From positions 1 through 64,000 of the forward strand of contig NZ_JBGQOP010000016.1 of NCBI RefSeq assembly GCF_052119705.1: a DNA stretch of 64,000 bases. The letters run 5' to 3'. Under the pieces are notes generated by a model. It was not told where the DNA came from, did not search any database, and was given only the letters and a program-made list of their open reading frames with translations. Made by a program: the position numbers and the translations under genes. Below, piece after piece: positions 33,768 to 42,293 of this stretch. Position 1 is the first letter of the stretch; each line of letters begins with the position of its first letter. Origin of the DNA: Oceanimonas sp052119705. Lineage in GTDB: Bacteria > Pseudomonadota > Gammaproteobacteria > Enterobacterales > Aeromonadaceae.

Positions 33768-36700
33768 ATGAAAAGAATGCTAATCAACGCCACTCAAGAA
33801 GAAGAGTTGCGTGTAGCCCTCGTAGATGGGCAAAAACTCTACGATCTGGATATTGAAAGCCCAGGCCATGAACAAAAAAAAGCCAACATCTATAAAGGTA
33901 AAATTACCCGCGTAGAGCCCAGCCTAGAAGCGGCGTTTGTTGATTACGGTGCAGATCGTCACGGTTTCTTACCGTTAAAAGAAATTGCGCGTAACTACTT
34001 CCCTGCCGGATACAGCTACCAAGGCCGTCCCAATATCAAAGAAGTGGTTAAAGAAGGCCAAGAAGTCATAGTGCAGATTGATAAAGAAGAACGTGGCAAT
34101 AAAGGCGCCGCGCTCACGACCTTTATCAGCCTTGCCGGCTCTTATTTGGTGCTGATGCCGAATAATCCTCGTGCGGGCGGTATTTCTCGCCGTATCGAAG
34201 GTGACGAGCGCACCGAGCTAAAAGAAGCACTGTCGCAACTTGCCCTGCCCGATGGCATGGGCCTGATTGTACGCACCGCAGGTGTGGGCAAATCGGCAGA
34301 AGAGCTAGAGTGGGACTTGCGCGTACTGCAAGGTCACTGGAAAGCGATTCAAGAAGCCTCCGAAGGCGGCGCGGCACCTTTCTTAATTCACCAAGAAAGT
34401 AACGTCATTGTGCGCGCCATTCGCGACTACTTGCGCCGAGACATTGGCGAAATCGTCATCGATAACCCAGTGGTGTATGAGCGCGCGCGCAAACACATAG
34501 AGCTGGTTCGCCCCGACTCCTTGAAAATCGTCAAGCTGTACGACGGCGACGTGCCCATGTTCAGCCACTATCAGATTGAAAGCCAAATTGAGTCGGCCTT
34601 TCAGCGCGAAGTGCGTCTGCCTTCTGGCGGCAGTATCGTTATCGACCCGACCGAAGCCTTAACCAGTATCGATATCAACTCGTCTCGCGCCACCAAAGGC
34701 AGCGATATCGAAGAAACGGCATTGAGAACCAACCTAGAAGCGGCCGAAGAAATCGCCCGCCAGTTACGCCTGCGTGACTTAGGTGGCTTGGTGGTGATCG
34801 ACTTTATCGACATGACGCCGGTACGCCATCAGCGTGATGTCGAAAACTGCCTGCGCGACGCCGTGCGCCAAGACCGTGCGCGCATCCAGTTAGGCCGTAT
34901 TTCTCGCTTTGGCTTGCTGGAAATGTCGCGTCAGCGCCTGCGTCCTTCATTGGGCGAGTCCAGCACCCACGTGTGCCCTCGCTGTTTAGGCCAAGGCACC
35001 ATTCGTGATAACGAATCCTTAGCTCTCGCCATCTTGCGCCTGATTGAAGAAGAAGCCCTGAAAGACAACACCGGGCAAATTCACGGCCAAGTACCGGTAG
35101 ACGTCGCCGCTTATCTGTTGAACGAAAAGCGCAAGTCCATCGCCGGTCTTGAGCAGCGTTATAATGTTGAAATTTACATTATTCCGAATGAACGATTGGA
35201 AACCCCGCATTTTAGTGTGGAACGCGTGCGCAGCGGCGAAGAAGAAGCCGTGACTAGCTACAGCCTTAAAACTGCCGTACCTAAGTCCACTTATACGCCG
35301 CGAGACAGCCAGTCTAGCCCGCGTATTGAGCAGCCTGCCTTGCAAGGCTTTACGGCTCCAACCCAAGCCACACCTAGCGTGGTTGCTACTCCTGCTCCTG
35401 CAGCCACGTCGGCTCCTGCAGCTAGTACTGTAGCTGTAGTCGCGACAGGTGAAACGGGACCAAGCCTTGTCAGCCGCGTTTGTGCCGCCATTGGTAACTG
35501 GTTTAAAGGCGATACCGCAACCCAAGCGGCTCCTACTCCAGCACCTAGCCGCCCTGCTACCGGCAGTAATGCCAGCAACAATAACAACGGCGAGCGTAAC
35601 CAGAGCCGCAATAACAATCGCTCCGGCGAACGTCGTGATCGCAACGCCAGTAACGACCGTAATGATCGCAACGACCGTTCACAGCGTAATACCCGTAATA
35701 GCAATGCTCGTAGACCTCGTGATGAAGAACGTAATATCGCCTCACAAACCGAGTCTAAAGCGCCGGTCACCACCGCCGCCGTGCAAGATGAGAATAAAAA
35801 TGAGCGCCCACGTCGTGAACGCAGAAAGCCACGCCGTGAGCATCCACAAGCCACAGCTCAGCTGAATGACGGTGATGCAGCCGTTGTCGCCAACGATGCC
35901 GTAACTGCAACTCCGGCCGCAGCCACGACAGCTGCCCCGGCGACTGAGTCTCAAGAGCAGAACTTGGCCGAACGTCGTCAGCGCCGCCAGCAAAGAAAAC
36001 AAGTGCGCATTGGCGGTGAAGAGGAACAAGCAACCACCACTGAGACTAATGTTCAGCCGCCAGCAGCAGCTAGCGCGGATGACAACAGCAAAGAGCACCA
36101 TAAACGCAGTGCCATGCCAAAGCGCAAGCGTATGAACGAAGACAGCCGTCGTCGTCGTCGCGAAGACAGCATAGCCGCGTTAATTGCCGCTCAAGGTGAA
36201 GACAAGTGGGTAGCGACTGAAGAAGCACTGGCCGCAGCACAACCGCGAAAGCTAGAGCCCAAAGCTGCACCGGAATCCGTCACGCAGCCAGCCGTTGAGC
36301 CTGCCGCAGTGACGCAGCCAGTAGCTGAGCCAAAGGCAGTCGAGCCTGTGGCCGAGAAAGCAAGCGTTGAACCTGCCGTTGCTGAACCCTCTGTTGCTGA
36401 ACAGGCAGTAGTTGAACAAACAGTAGTTGAACAAGCAGTGGTTAAACAAGCCGTTGCTGAGCAAAAAGCGCTTGAGCCAGCTGTGACCAAACAGCCTGTT
36501 GTTCATGCTGAGCCGGTTCAAATTAAACCAATCAAAGCGGAGCCTGATGCCCAAGTAACAGTAGCACCTAACGCTAAACCGGCCATTGCGCAGCAAGCTG
36601 AGCCAAAGGTTACCGTTGCGCCTGTAGTGACAGAGAATGTAGTGACAGAGTCGGCTCCTGCCCCACAGCCAGCTGCCGTTACTGAGGCTGTAACTAACCC

Positions 36701-36926
36701 TGCGCCTGCCGCTAGAACTGCGCCAAAGGCTGACGGTCTATACCGCGGCTCACGCCAAGTTTCGTCACCCATGGTTAAGCCAGAAGAGGTAGCCCAAGCG
36801 CCTTACGTAAAGCCTGAGTATCCACAACTTAAACGTGAGGCGGTGGCCACCAGTGGTCGTCATGCAGGCAGCACGGCGGCACAAAACACCGCATCGGCCC
36901 CCATGGCGAAACCTGAAAGTCATTAA
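33768..36926 (+). CDS. rne: Ribonuclease E
   Basis: Essential endonuclease and degradosome scaffold, 1052 aa (E. coli 1061). N-terminal catalytic half: S1 domain within residues 35-120, 5' sensor, catalytic Asp pair in SIDINSSRATKG (about 300) and VVIDFIDM (about 345), and Zn-link cysteines CPRC near 403. From about residue 520 it is disordered: an Arg/Asn-rich RNA-binding stretch (about 590-650), a second Arg-rich block (about 790-810), then a Val/Glu/Pro/Ala region near 845-950 with repeated AVxEP and VVEQ units, and a short conserved C-terminus (MVKPEEVAQAPYVKPEYP) that probably binds PNPase. No ribosome site beyond GAG is obvious. Confidence 0.97.
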   Translation: MKRMLINATQEEELRVALVDGQKLYDLDIESPGHEQKKANIYKGKITRVEPSLEAAFVDYGADRHGFLPLKEIARNYFPAGYSYQGRPNIKEVVKEGQEVIVQIDKEERGNKGAALTTFISLAGSYLVLMPNNPRAGGISRRIEGDERTELKEALSQLALPDGMGLIVRTAGVGKSAEELEWDLRVLQGHWKAIQEASEGGAAPFLIHQESNVIVRAIRDYLRRDIGEIVIDNPVVYERARKHIELVRPDSLKIVKLYDGDVPMFSHYQIESQIESAFQREVRLPSGGSIVIDPTEALTSIDINSSRATKGSDIEETALRTNLEAAEEIARQLRLRDLGGLVVIDFIDMTPVRHQRDVENCLRDAVRQDRARIQLGRISRFGLLEMSRQRLRPSLGESSTHVCPRCLGQGTIRDNESLALAILRLIEEEALKDNTGQIHGQVPVDVAAYLLNEKRKSIAGLEQRYNVEIYIIPNERLETPHFSVERVRSGEEEAVTSYSLKTAVPKSTYTPRDSQSSPRIEQPALQGFTAPTQATPSVVATPAPAATSAPAASTVAVVATGETGPSLVSRVCAAIGNWFKGDTATQAAPTPAPSRPATGSNASNNNNGERNQSRNNNRSGERRDRNASNDRNDRNDRSQRNTRNSNARRPRDEERNIASQTESKAPVTTAAVQDENKNERPRRERRKPRREHPQATAQLNDGDAAVVANDAVTATPAAATTAAPATESQEQNLAERRQRRQQRKQVRIGGEEEQATTTETNVQPPAAASADDNSKEHHKRSAMPKRKRMNEDSRRRRREDSIAALIAAQGEDKWVATEEALAAAQPRKLEPKAAPESVTQPAVEPAAVTQPVAEPKAVEPVAEKASVEPAVAEPSVAEQAVVEQTVVEQAVVKQAVAEQKALEPAVTKQPVVHAEPVQIKPIKAEPDAQVTVAPNAKPAIAQQAEPKVTVAPVVTENVVTESAPAPQPAAVTEAVTNPAPAARTAPKADGLYRGSRQVSSPMVKPEEVAQAPYVKPEYPQLKREAVATSGRHAGSTAAQNTASAPMAKPESH

Positions 36927-36946
36927 TCACGACTGACCGCAATTAC

Positions 36947-36975
36947 AAAAGGCTCCTCAGGGAGCCTTTTTATTT
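36947..36975 (+). terminator. Intrinsic terminator of rne
   Basis: Perfect 10-bp arms 36947-36956 and 36961-36970, loop TCAG, followed by a T-run. Confidence 0.93.
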
Positions 36976-37035
36976 AGCTGGGATTTAGATATGCCTTAAT
37001 TTTGTGGTTCCTCAACACGCACACTGCGTCTCTAA

Positions 37036-37397
37036 TACCAATCTGGAAAACTAACTGATCTATTTAGCTATCTTGTAAAGGTCGAACGAAGGGGCTACTC
37101 CACCGACACGCTGAACCGCATCCCTGCGACGCTCAGCACATGACGTCCTGTCATGTGATGGTCGCTTGAGTAGAACCCTTCATCCGCCCCTGTGCTGTGG
37201 CGTCGCCTGTGGGAACGCTCTGCAGACAACTCGGTGCTTAAGGAGAAGGCAACAGAGTTCGGCTCCCACGACCGTGAAATGCCAAGGAAGGCATTTCCCG
37301 AGCCCCCATGGATGGGTTTATGGCGTGTCGCGGGAGGTGATTCTGTTGCCTTTCGTTCCGAGCTTTAAAATCGATCATATTTTTACTTAGACTGGTA
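37036..37397. mobile_element. MITE-like non-autonomous element, about 362 bp
   Basis: The two ends are imperfect inverted repeats. The left end (from TACCAATCT) and the reverse of the right end (TACCAGTCT) share TACCA-TCT, TGATCNATTT, TAAAG and GAACGAA in the same order. TAA flanks both sides, a possible 3-bp target duplication. Inside are nested hairpins: 37137-37157 (perfect 8-bp arms) within outer arms near 37088-37100 and 37169-37182; 37277-37296 (7-bp arms); 37304-37315 (CCCAT-GG-ATGGG); and a distant AGGCAACAGA/TCTGTTGCCT pair. No protein frame is credible. It fills most of the 582-nt gap between rne and yfdC; the remainder holds the rne terminator and the yfdC upstream region. Confidence 0.65.
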
Positions 37398-37508
37398 TAA
37401 AAACACTTTTATAGTCTGGGTTGTTGAATATCATTCCCGAAAACGTCATCTTTAAGCAACACTGTCTTTAGTAACAGGGTTATTTATGGTCAATTAGAGG
37501 GCCGCTAA

Positions 37509-38459
37509 ATGGATGAGCGCAACGCAGACCCAATAGATGCCGCACACAATGCGGCTAAAGCAGCAACGGACGCCAGAGATGAAGCAGATGAGCAAGAAAC
37601 GCGCGCCAAGAACAAAGAGCGTGAAGCTCGTGAGCGAACCCCTACCTCTAGCGAGAAATCATTAACTCGCAAAGAACGCGCTTCTGTTGCAGAGCACAGT
37701 AATCTCTCCGCATTAACTGTCTACTCCATCATACTGCGCGAGGGAGAAAATGAGCTGAAAAGGCCCAATACTTCGCTTTGGTGGTCTGGCGTAGCGGCGG
37801 GCATCGGCATCTCAACCTCAGTGCTTGTTGAGGGCATTCTGCGCGCTAATCTGGGTTCAGAGCACCCTTATCTAACACTTTTAGAAAGCCTAGGTTACAC
37901 CTTTGGCTTTGTGCTGGTTATTTTATGCCGCCTACAGTTATTTACTGAAAACACCATTACCGTAGTACTGCCGGTGTTAGCCGAGCCCACACGCACACGT
38001 TTCTATTGTGTCGCGCGCCTGTGGGGAATTGTGTTGATGGCTAATTTAGTGGGCACTTTCTTAACTGCCGCCCTCAGCGTTTACGGCGGTATCCTGACAG
38101 CTGAAACCTTAACCGCAATATTAGCTATCTCACGCCACGTGGCAGAATTGACACCGCCAGAGGCATTTTTGCAGGCAATACCTTCCGGCTTTTTAATAGC
38201 AGCCTTAGTGTGGATGCTACCTTCGGCAAAGGGCTCTGAGGTGTTGGTGATTATAATGTTTACCTGGCTAATCGCAGCCGGTGGTTTTACACACGTGATT
38301 GCCGGTTCAAATGAAATTTTTACGCTGGTGCTCAACGGTGAAATAACCCTGTTTAGCGGCTTGGTTTATCATATATTTCCGGTACTTATCGGCAATATCT
38401 TAGGTGGGACCGGCTTGTTTGCCATGCTGGCCTATGGCCAAGTTCATGAAGAAATGTAA
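37509..38459 (+). CDS. yfdC: Formate/nitrite transporter family protein (YfdC-like)
   Basis: 316 aa. The first 85 residues are charged and probably a cytoplasmic coiled coil (AAKAATDARDEADEQETRAKNKEREARER). The rest has six hydrophobic segments of the FNT channel fold, with the family's 'ENTITVVLPVL' segment and the 'AGSNEIFTLVLNGEI' repeat. This N-terminal extension is typical of the YfdC branch, whose substrate is not established. ATG 37509 has GAGGG 8 nt upstream. It is next to a MITE-like element and followed by a short terminator. Confidence 0.88.
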   Translation: MDERNADPIDAAHNAAKAATDARDEADEQETRAKNKEREARERTPTSSEKSLTRKERASVAEHSNLSALTVYSIILREGENELKRPNTSLWWSGVAAGIGISTSVLVEGILRANLGSEHPYLTLLESLGYTFGFVLVILCRLQLFTENTITVVLPVLAEPTRTRFYCVARLWGIVLMANLVGTFLTAALSVYGGILTAETLTAILAISRHVAELTPPEAFLQAIPSGFLIAALVWMLPSAKGSEVLVIIMFTWLIAAGGFTHVIAGSNEIFTLVLNGEITLFSGLVYHIFPVLIGNILGGTGLFAMLAYGQVHEEM

Positions 38460-38569
38460 TATCGGGCGCAGCTATGTCTTGTAGCCGTCAGCTGTTTGTA
38501 TGCAGTGAGCTTCGGCGAGCCAACTTCTCGTATCCATGCTGGGCGTGGTATTTTTATTGCGCTGATCGC

Positions 38570-38586
38570 GGCCCGAAGGGCTTTTT
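38570..38586 (+). terminator. Short terminator after yfdC
   Basis: GCCC-GAA-GGGC stem (extendable by a G-U pair) followed by five T (38582-38586). Weak stem; it overlaps the stop codon of the convergent esterase gene. Confidence 0.5.
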
Positions 38587-39577
38587 ATCTCGTGTCTACG
38601 CGCTTTAGAAATTCACCAATATGCTCAAACGCTTGTTCTGCCTCGAGCAAAGGGGGCGTAAAAATATGCCACACATGCACCATATCTGCCCAAGTTTCTA
38701 TTTCTACGATTGAGCCCGCCGCCTGCGCTTTGGCTGCGTATTGTTGGGCGCTGTCTAGCAACGCCTCCGACTCACTCACTTGGATCAAAGTGGGCGGAAG
38801 ATGATGAAGATCACCGCGCAAAGGTGACACTAACGGGTTACTCGGCAAGGCGCGCATCGTTAATGCCAAGCCGCACCATAATATGGGCGCAGGTATCCAC
38901 GCCAATCTCTTAATAATGGGCCCTAACATGGCATCGGCGTCTAAGTTAGCAGGGTTGCGCAAGGAGCTGAGCATCAGATCCGTAGTCGGCGACAAGGCAA
39001 GCGCCGCATCCGGTGCGGTCAATCCTTGATCACGTATCCAAGCAATCAAAGCCAGCGTGTGGCTGCCGCCAGCCGAGTCACCGGCAATCACCATAAACTT
39101 TGCCGCTGATGGACCGTCAGGCCCGTTATCCCGTAACCAGCAGTAAGCGTGCTGACAGTCAATAACACCGTCCAGATAGCTGTGCTCCGGCAATAATCGG
39201 TAATCAATGGCGAACACACAGGCTCTGGCTAGTCTCGACAATCGGTCGGTAATAGCACGGTGGCTTTTAGGGCTGCCGGCACTCCAGCCTCCGCCGTGTA
39301 TGTAAAGCATTCGACGACTCGAGATAGCGCCAGGTGCCAACACCCACTCCCCTCGTGGCTCACCATTGGTCACAGGACGGATCTGCGAAGCTAAGACCAT
39401 ACCATCGCTTAAACTGTCCATCACCCGCCGATAAAAGGCGATACGTCCCCGTACGGGCAAACCTTCGGCCTCGCTGTGTATCTCATTAATCTTCGCCAGT
39501 ACTAACTCACGAGCAGCACCGCTTGACGTAGGGATTTTCGACACTGCACTAGACTCCGCACTTTGCTGACCCCGCAT
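38585..39577 (-). CDS. Alpha/beta hydrolase, HSL-type esterase
   Basis: Probable carboxylesterase or lipase of family IV (hormone-sensitive lipase group). Oxyanion motif HGGGWSAGS, nucleophile GDSAGG, Asp in VSESEALLDSA and His in DMVHVWHIF complete the triad. About 330 aa. No signal peptide is evident. The start is uncertain: ATG 39577 and TTG 39595 are both possible and neither has a good ribosome site. No functional link to its neighbours is apparent. Confidence 0.85.
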   Translation of the reverse strand: MRGQQSAESSAVSKIPTSSGAARELVLAKINEIHSEAEGLPVRGRIAFYRRVMDSLSDGMVLASQIRPVTNGEPRGEWVLAPGAISSRRMLYIHGGGWSAGSPKSHRAITDRLSRLARACVFAIDYRLLPEHSYLDGVIDCQHAYCWLRDNGPDGPSAAKFMVIAGDSAGGSHTLALIAWIRDQGLTAPDAALALSPTTDLMLSSLRNPANLDADAMLGPIIKRLAWIPAPILWCGLALTMRALPSNPLVSPLRGDLHHLPPTLIQVSESEALLDSAQQYAAKAQAAGSIVEIETWADMVHVWHIFTPPLLEAEQAFEHIGEFLKRVDTR

Positions 39578-39683
39578 CTGCTGCACGACAGCCAACAGGA
39601 CGCGTAAGCGTAAGCAGAAATGATGAGCTCAGGGGCTCCCAGCACTCAGCTATCACAGTGCTTAAGGAGCTAACGCGCTTTCA

Positions 39684-40112
39684 TCACCCGCGTAATTGTG
39701 CCAACAGGCCATCACAAGCTGACTCGATAAGGTCTAATACCTGCTCGAAACCTTGCTCACCACCGTAATAAGGATCTGGCACTTCTTGCTTGATCTCTTG
39801 TTCAACATTGGCATTAAAACTGAGCAGTAGCTTAATTTTATATTGATGCTCGGCTGGGCACAGCGCCTTAAGATCCGCTAGATTGCTGCAGTCTGCCGCC
39901 AAGATCAGATCAAACGCCACAAAGTCACTGGCTTTAACTTGGCGAGAATGAATGCCGCTAAAGTCATACCCACGGCGCTCCCCAGCCGCCCTAGAGCGCG
40001 CATCGGGTGTTGCGCCTGCATGGCCGCCATAGGTGCCTGCAGAATCCACTGTTAGTGTAACGCCTGCTCTTTGCGCACGCTGGCGCAGCTCAACCGTTAA
40101 CACCATCATCAA
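39684..40112 (-). pseudogene. Truncated low-molecular-weight protein tyrosine phosphatase copy
   Basis: From 39684 to 40088 this matches the intact phosphatase gene at 41204-41698 without any insertion or deletion (constant offset of 1520 bases) and with very high identity. Homology stops abruptly at the LRQ codons. The N-terminal P-loop CLGNICRS with its catalytic cysteine is missing; the frame runs on to 40112 only through unrelated sequence (MMMVLTVE). The general acid loop (PDPYYGG) remains, but the protein cannot be a phosphatase. No promoter or ribosome site is seen, and the yjdM terminator lies just upstream. Some residues have already drifted (for example NANVEQEI against NNDATQDA). 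Confidence 0.85.
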
Positions 40113-40146
40113 ATAAAAGAGCTACTTATTTTCATAAGTAGCTCTT
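40111..40146 (-). terminator. Intrinsic terminator downstream of yjdM
   Basis: Perfect 12-bp arms 40117-40128 and 40135-40146, 6-nt loop; the minus-strand sequence after it is TTTTATTT. It directly abuts the truncated phosphatase copy. Confidence 0.9.
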
Positions 40147-40270
40147 AGCCTTCACCGTAAAGAGATAAATAACATCACTCTTTAATTGTCTGTTTATTAG
40201 GCAGTTCTTTTAATGATGCACGCAAACCTATGATTAATCATTACCCTGCCCCGCTAAACAGATAACCGCT

Positions 40271-40609
40271 TCAAGATTTTTTCACAAATTTGGCCGTTAC
40301 CATCATTTCACCGGCACCGTCCACCTTGCAGTCTAGCTCGTGATCTTTGCCTTCCACTATGCGTCTGATCACCGCTTTGGTGCCAATTTTTAGCACCAGA
40401 GAACTGCCTTTTACCTTAAGGTCTTTGGCCAGCGTTATCTTGTCACCTTCTTCCAATAAAGTGCCGTTGGCATCATGTGCGGTGAGCGTCTGGTCTTCAA
40501 TAGCCGCGTGTGACGGATCCCATTCATACGCACATTCGGGGCAAATTAGGTGCGCTTGATCTTGGTAAACGTACTCAGACTGGCATTTTGGGCAGGGTGG
40601 TAATGACAT
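40271..40609 (-). CDS. yjdM: Zinc-ribbon protein YjdM (PhnA family)
   Basis: 112 aa. N-terminal zinc ribbon (PCPKCQSEYVYQDQAHLICPECAYEW) and the conserved C-terminal PhnA domain (DANGTLLEEGDKITLAKDLKVKGSSLVLKIGTKA). Formerly named PhnA, but it is not a phosphonoacetate hydrolase; its role is unknown. Own terminator downstream. Confidence 0.95.
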   Translation of the reverse strand: MSLPPCPKCQSEYVYQDQAHLICPECAYEWDPSHAAIEDQTLTAHDANGTLLEEGDKITLAKDLKVKGSSLVLKIGTKAVIRRIVEGKDHELDCKVDGAGEMMVTAKFVKKS

Positions 40610-40700
40610 AAGCGCTTTCTTCTTATAAATAATGGAACCGATAGCATAACGCCTGAATGGAGTCAGGCAATAACCTTGTGAGACTCTATAGCTGAGCCTA

Positions 40701-40946
40701 TTAAGTGATGATTTTCAGCGCAATATAGGGGGCAAGATTCAATACCAGAATAGCTATCTTGTATTGGCCAAGGTACTGAAAATAGGCTCGGCCAAGATCC
40801 TGTTTATTCAAAGCAAACAACCGAGCATGCATGCTGGTGATAGGCTCGCGCATCACCAGCAGTATCAGGGTGGAGAACAACAGCACGCACATGTTAATAA
40901 CCAACGACCAACCCAAAAATGCCGTGAATAACTCTATCGTCATCAT
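40701..40946 (-). CDS. Small two-helix membrane protein, DUF6868-like
   Basis: About 81 aa. Two hydrophobic segments (FTAFLGWSLVINMCVLLFSTLILLVM and YKIAILVLNLAPYIALKII) flank a polar loop with MHARLF. The pattern agrees with the DUF6868 family as I remember it. I place the start at ATG 40946, 9 nt from an AGG. The function is unknown. Confidence 0.7.
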   Translation of the reverse strand: MMTIELFTAFLGWSLVINMCVLLFSTLILLVMREPITSMHARLFALNKQDLGRAYFQYLGQYKIAILVLNLAPYIALKIIT

Positions 40947-41203
40947 AATAGCCACCTGTCTATTTTTAGGCGCGCGCGACCAAATGAAGCTCGCATTCGC
41001 CTTGGATCTCTGCCGATTCGTCTACAACCAAAGCATAGGAGCAAAGATCACGGGCAGCCATTATTCACATAATGATGTGCCATCCATACTCTGCGATGGC
41101 ACTATTATCGCACTATGCTGATATTCAAGCCTGTTTGGGCCTCGCTTTGGTAGCCGAGCCCGCTCCCTCTCTAAGCGGTATTACGCATTTATTCTAAAAC
41201 CGA

Positions 41204-41698
41204 TCACTGAGTGTATTGCGCTAACAAGCCATCACAAGCTGACTCAATCAAGTCGAGCACCTGCTCGAAGCCTTGCTCTCCGCCGTAATAAGGGTCAGGT
41301 ATTTCTTGTTTGGCGTCTTGTGTGGCATCGTTATTAAAACTTAACAGCAGCTTAATTTTATATTGATGCTCGGCTGGGCACAGCGCCTGAAGATCTACTA
41401 GATTGCTGCGGTCTGCCGCCAAGATCAGATCAAACGCCACAAAGTCACTGGCTTTAACTTGGCGAGAATGAATGCCGCTAAAGTCATACCCACGGCGCTC
41501 CCCTGCCGCCCTAGAGCGCGCATCGGGTGTCGCGCCAGCATGGCCGCCATAGGTGCCTGCAGAATCAACGGTTAGTGCAACGCCCGCTCTTTGCGCGCGC
41601 TGGCGCAGCACTGCCTCTGCCGTCGGTGAGCGACAAATATTACCTAAACACACCGCCAATACACGGGGGCTTTGCTTGTTAAGCACGCTTTGATCCAT
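41204..41698 (-). CDS. Low-molecular-weight protein tyrosine phosphatase
   Basis: 164 aa, cytoplasmic. The phosphatase P-loop CLGNICRSPTAE near residue 17 and the general acid in PDPYYGG are intact. Members act on tyrosine-phosphorylated kinases (Wzb type) or have unknown targets; no capsule genes lie nearby, so the partner is open. AGGA is 8 nt before the ATG. A decapitated duplicate lies 1.5 kb downstream on the same strand. Confidence 0.93.
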   Translation of the reverse strand: MDQSVLNKQSPRVLAVCLGNICRSPTAEAVLRQRAQRAGVALTVDSAGTYGGHAGATPDARSRAAGERRGYDFSGIHSRQVKASDFVAFDLILAADRSNLVDLQALCPAEHQYKIKLLLSFNNDATQDAKQEIPDPYYGGEQGFEQVLDLIESACDGLLAQYTQ

Positions 41699-41902
41699 GG
41701 TTACATTCCTATATTAAGATTAACGGGCTAACCTAGGGCTTTATTGCAATGATTTAGTACACCTCTATTACAATGATTTAGGCCTCCTTTTGCAGAAGAC
41801 GTTTTTAAAATCAATAACTTGAGGAGGTTTTGGCGTTAGCCATGCATGCATTGCGGGAATAGGCGTCGTTAGGGCGCTGAATATGTAGGCTATCAATGAT
41901 TA

Positions 41903-41929
41903 GCTGGTGAGGGGGGTCACCTCACCAGC
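41903..41929. repeat. 10-bp hairpin in the phosphatase-asmA gap
   Basis: Perfect arms 41903-41912 and 41920-41929 with a 7-nt loop. No T-run on either side, so its role as terminator is doubtful. A direct repeat of AATGATTTAG also occurs at about 41747 and 41773. Otherwise 41699-42293 holds the REP-like element described separately and no gene. Confidence 0.5.
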
Positions 41930-42009
41930 CACTGTTTGTTACGGGAGTATTTTCAGTTTTCCTGATTACGTATGAACCTCAGCCATAATGCACCCTGTTT
42001 CGGTTTGTT

Positions 42010-42116
42010 CTTTGTAGCTGCCCAATTTATTCGGCAGGCCAGCTCTGCTGGCTGTTACTGAGGTTTAGATTTAAACCAAAACACCAAACCGGGCCGAATA
42101 AATTGGCCCCTACAAG
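42010..42116. repeat. REP-like element, copy 2, with inverted ends
   Basis: Left end CTTTGTAGCTGCCCAATTT... and right end ...AAATTGGCCCCTACAAG are inverted copies of each other, both containing the AATTTATTCGGC core. Inside are a GGCCAGC-TCT-GCTGGC-type hairpin and AGGTTTA-GAT-TTAAACC. A partial copy is at 18042-18110. The structure is that of a paired REP/BIME. Confidence 0.78.
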
Positions 42117-42293
42117 GTCAAAATACCAAACTGAGCCTCATATTCTTTACCGAAGAGGCGGAACCTACCTGTAACATATTGAATTCATTGGTGCTGAGTT
42201 CACTGAAACATGGCTGAGCTTTGTGGGTAATCAGGTCAGTTTTAATCTTTAATTGTATTTTTAATCGTTAACTGTTAACCACTCACCAATAAA

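Noticed and set aside
35019..36772. Several long frames opposite the rne C-terminal half
   Set aside because: They are antisense shadows of the low-complexity Ala/Glu/Arg-rich region, with Cys/Ser/Leu-rich products and no starts.
37166..37390. 74-aa frame inside the 37.0-37.4 kb element
   Set aside because: It runs through hairpins and inverted repeats, has no ribosome site and no protein-like composition.
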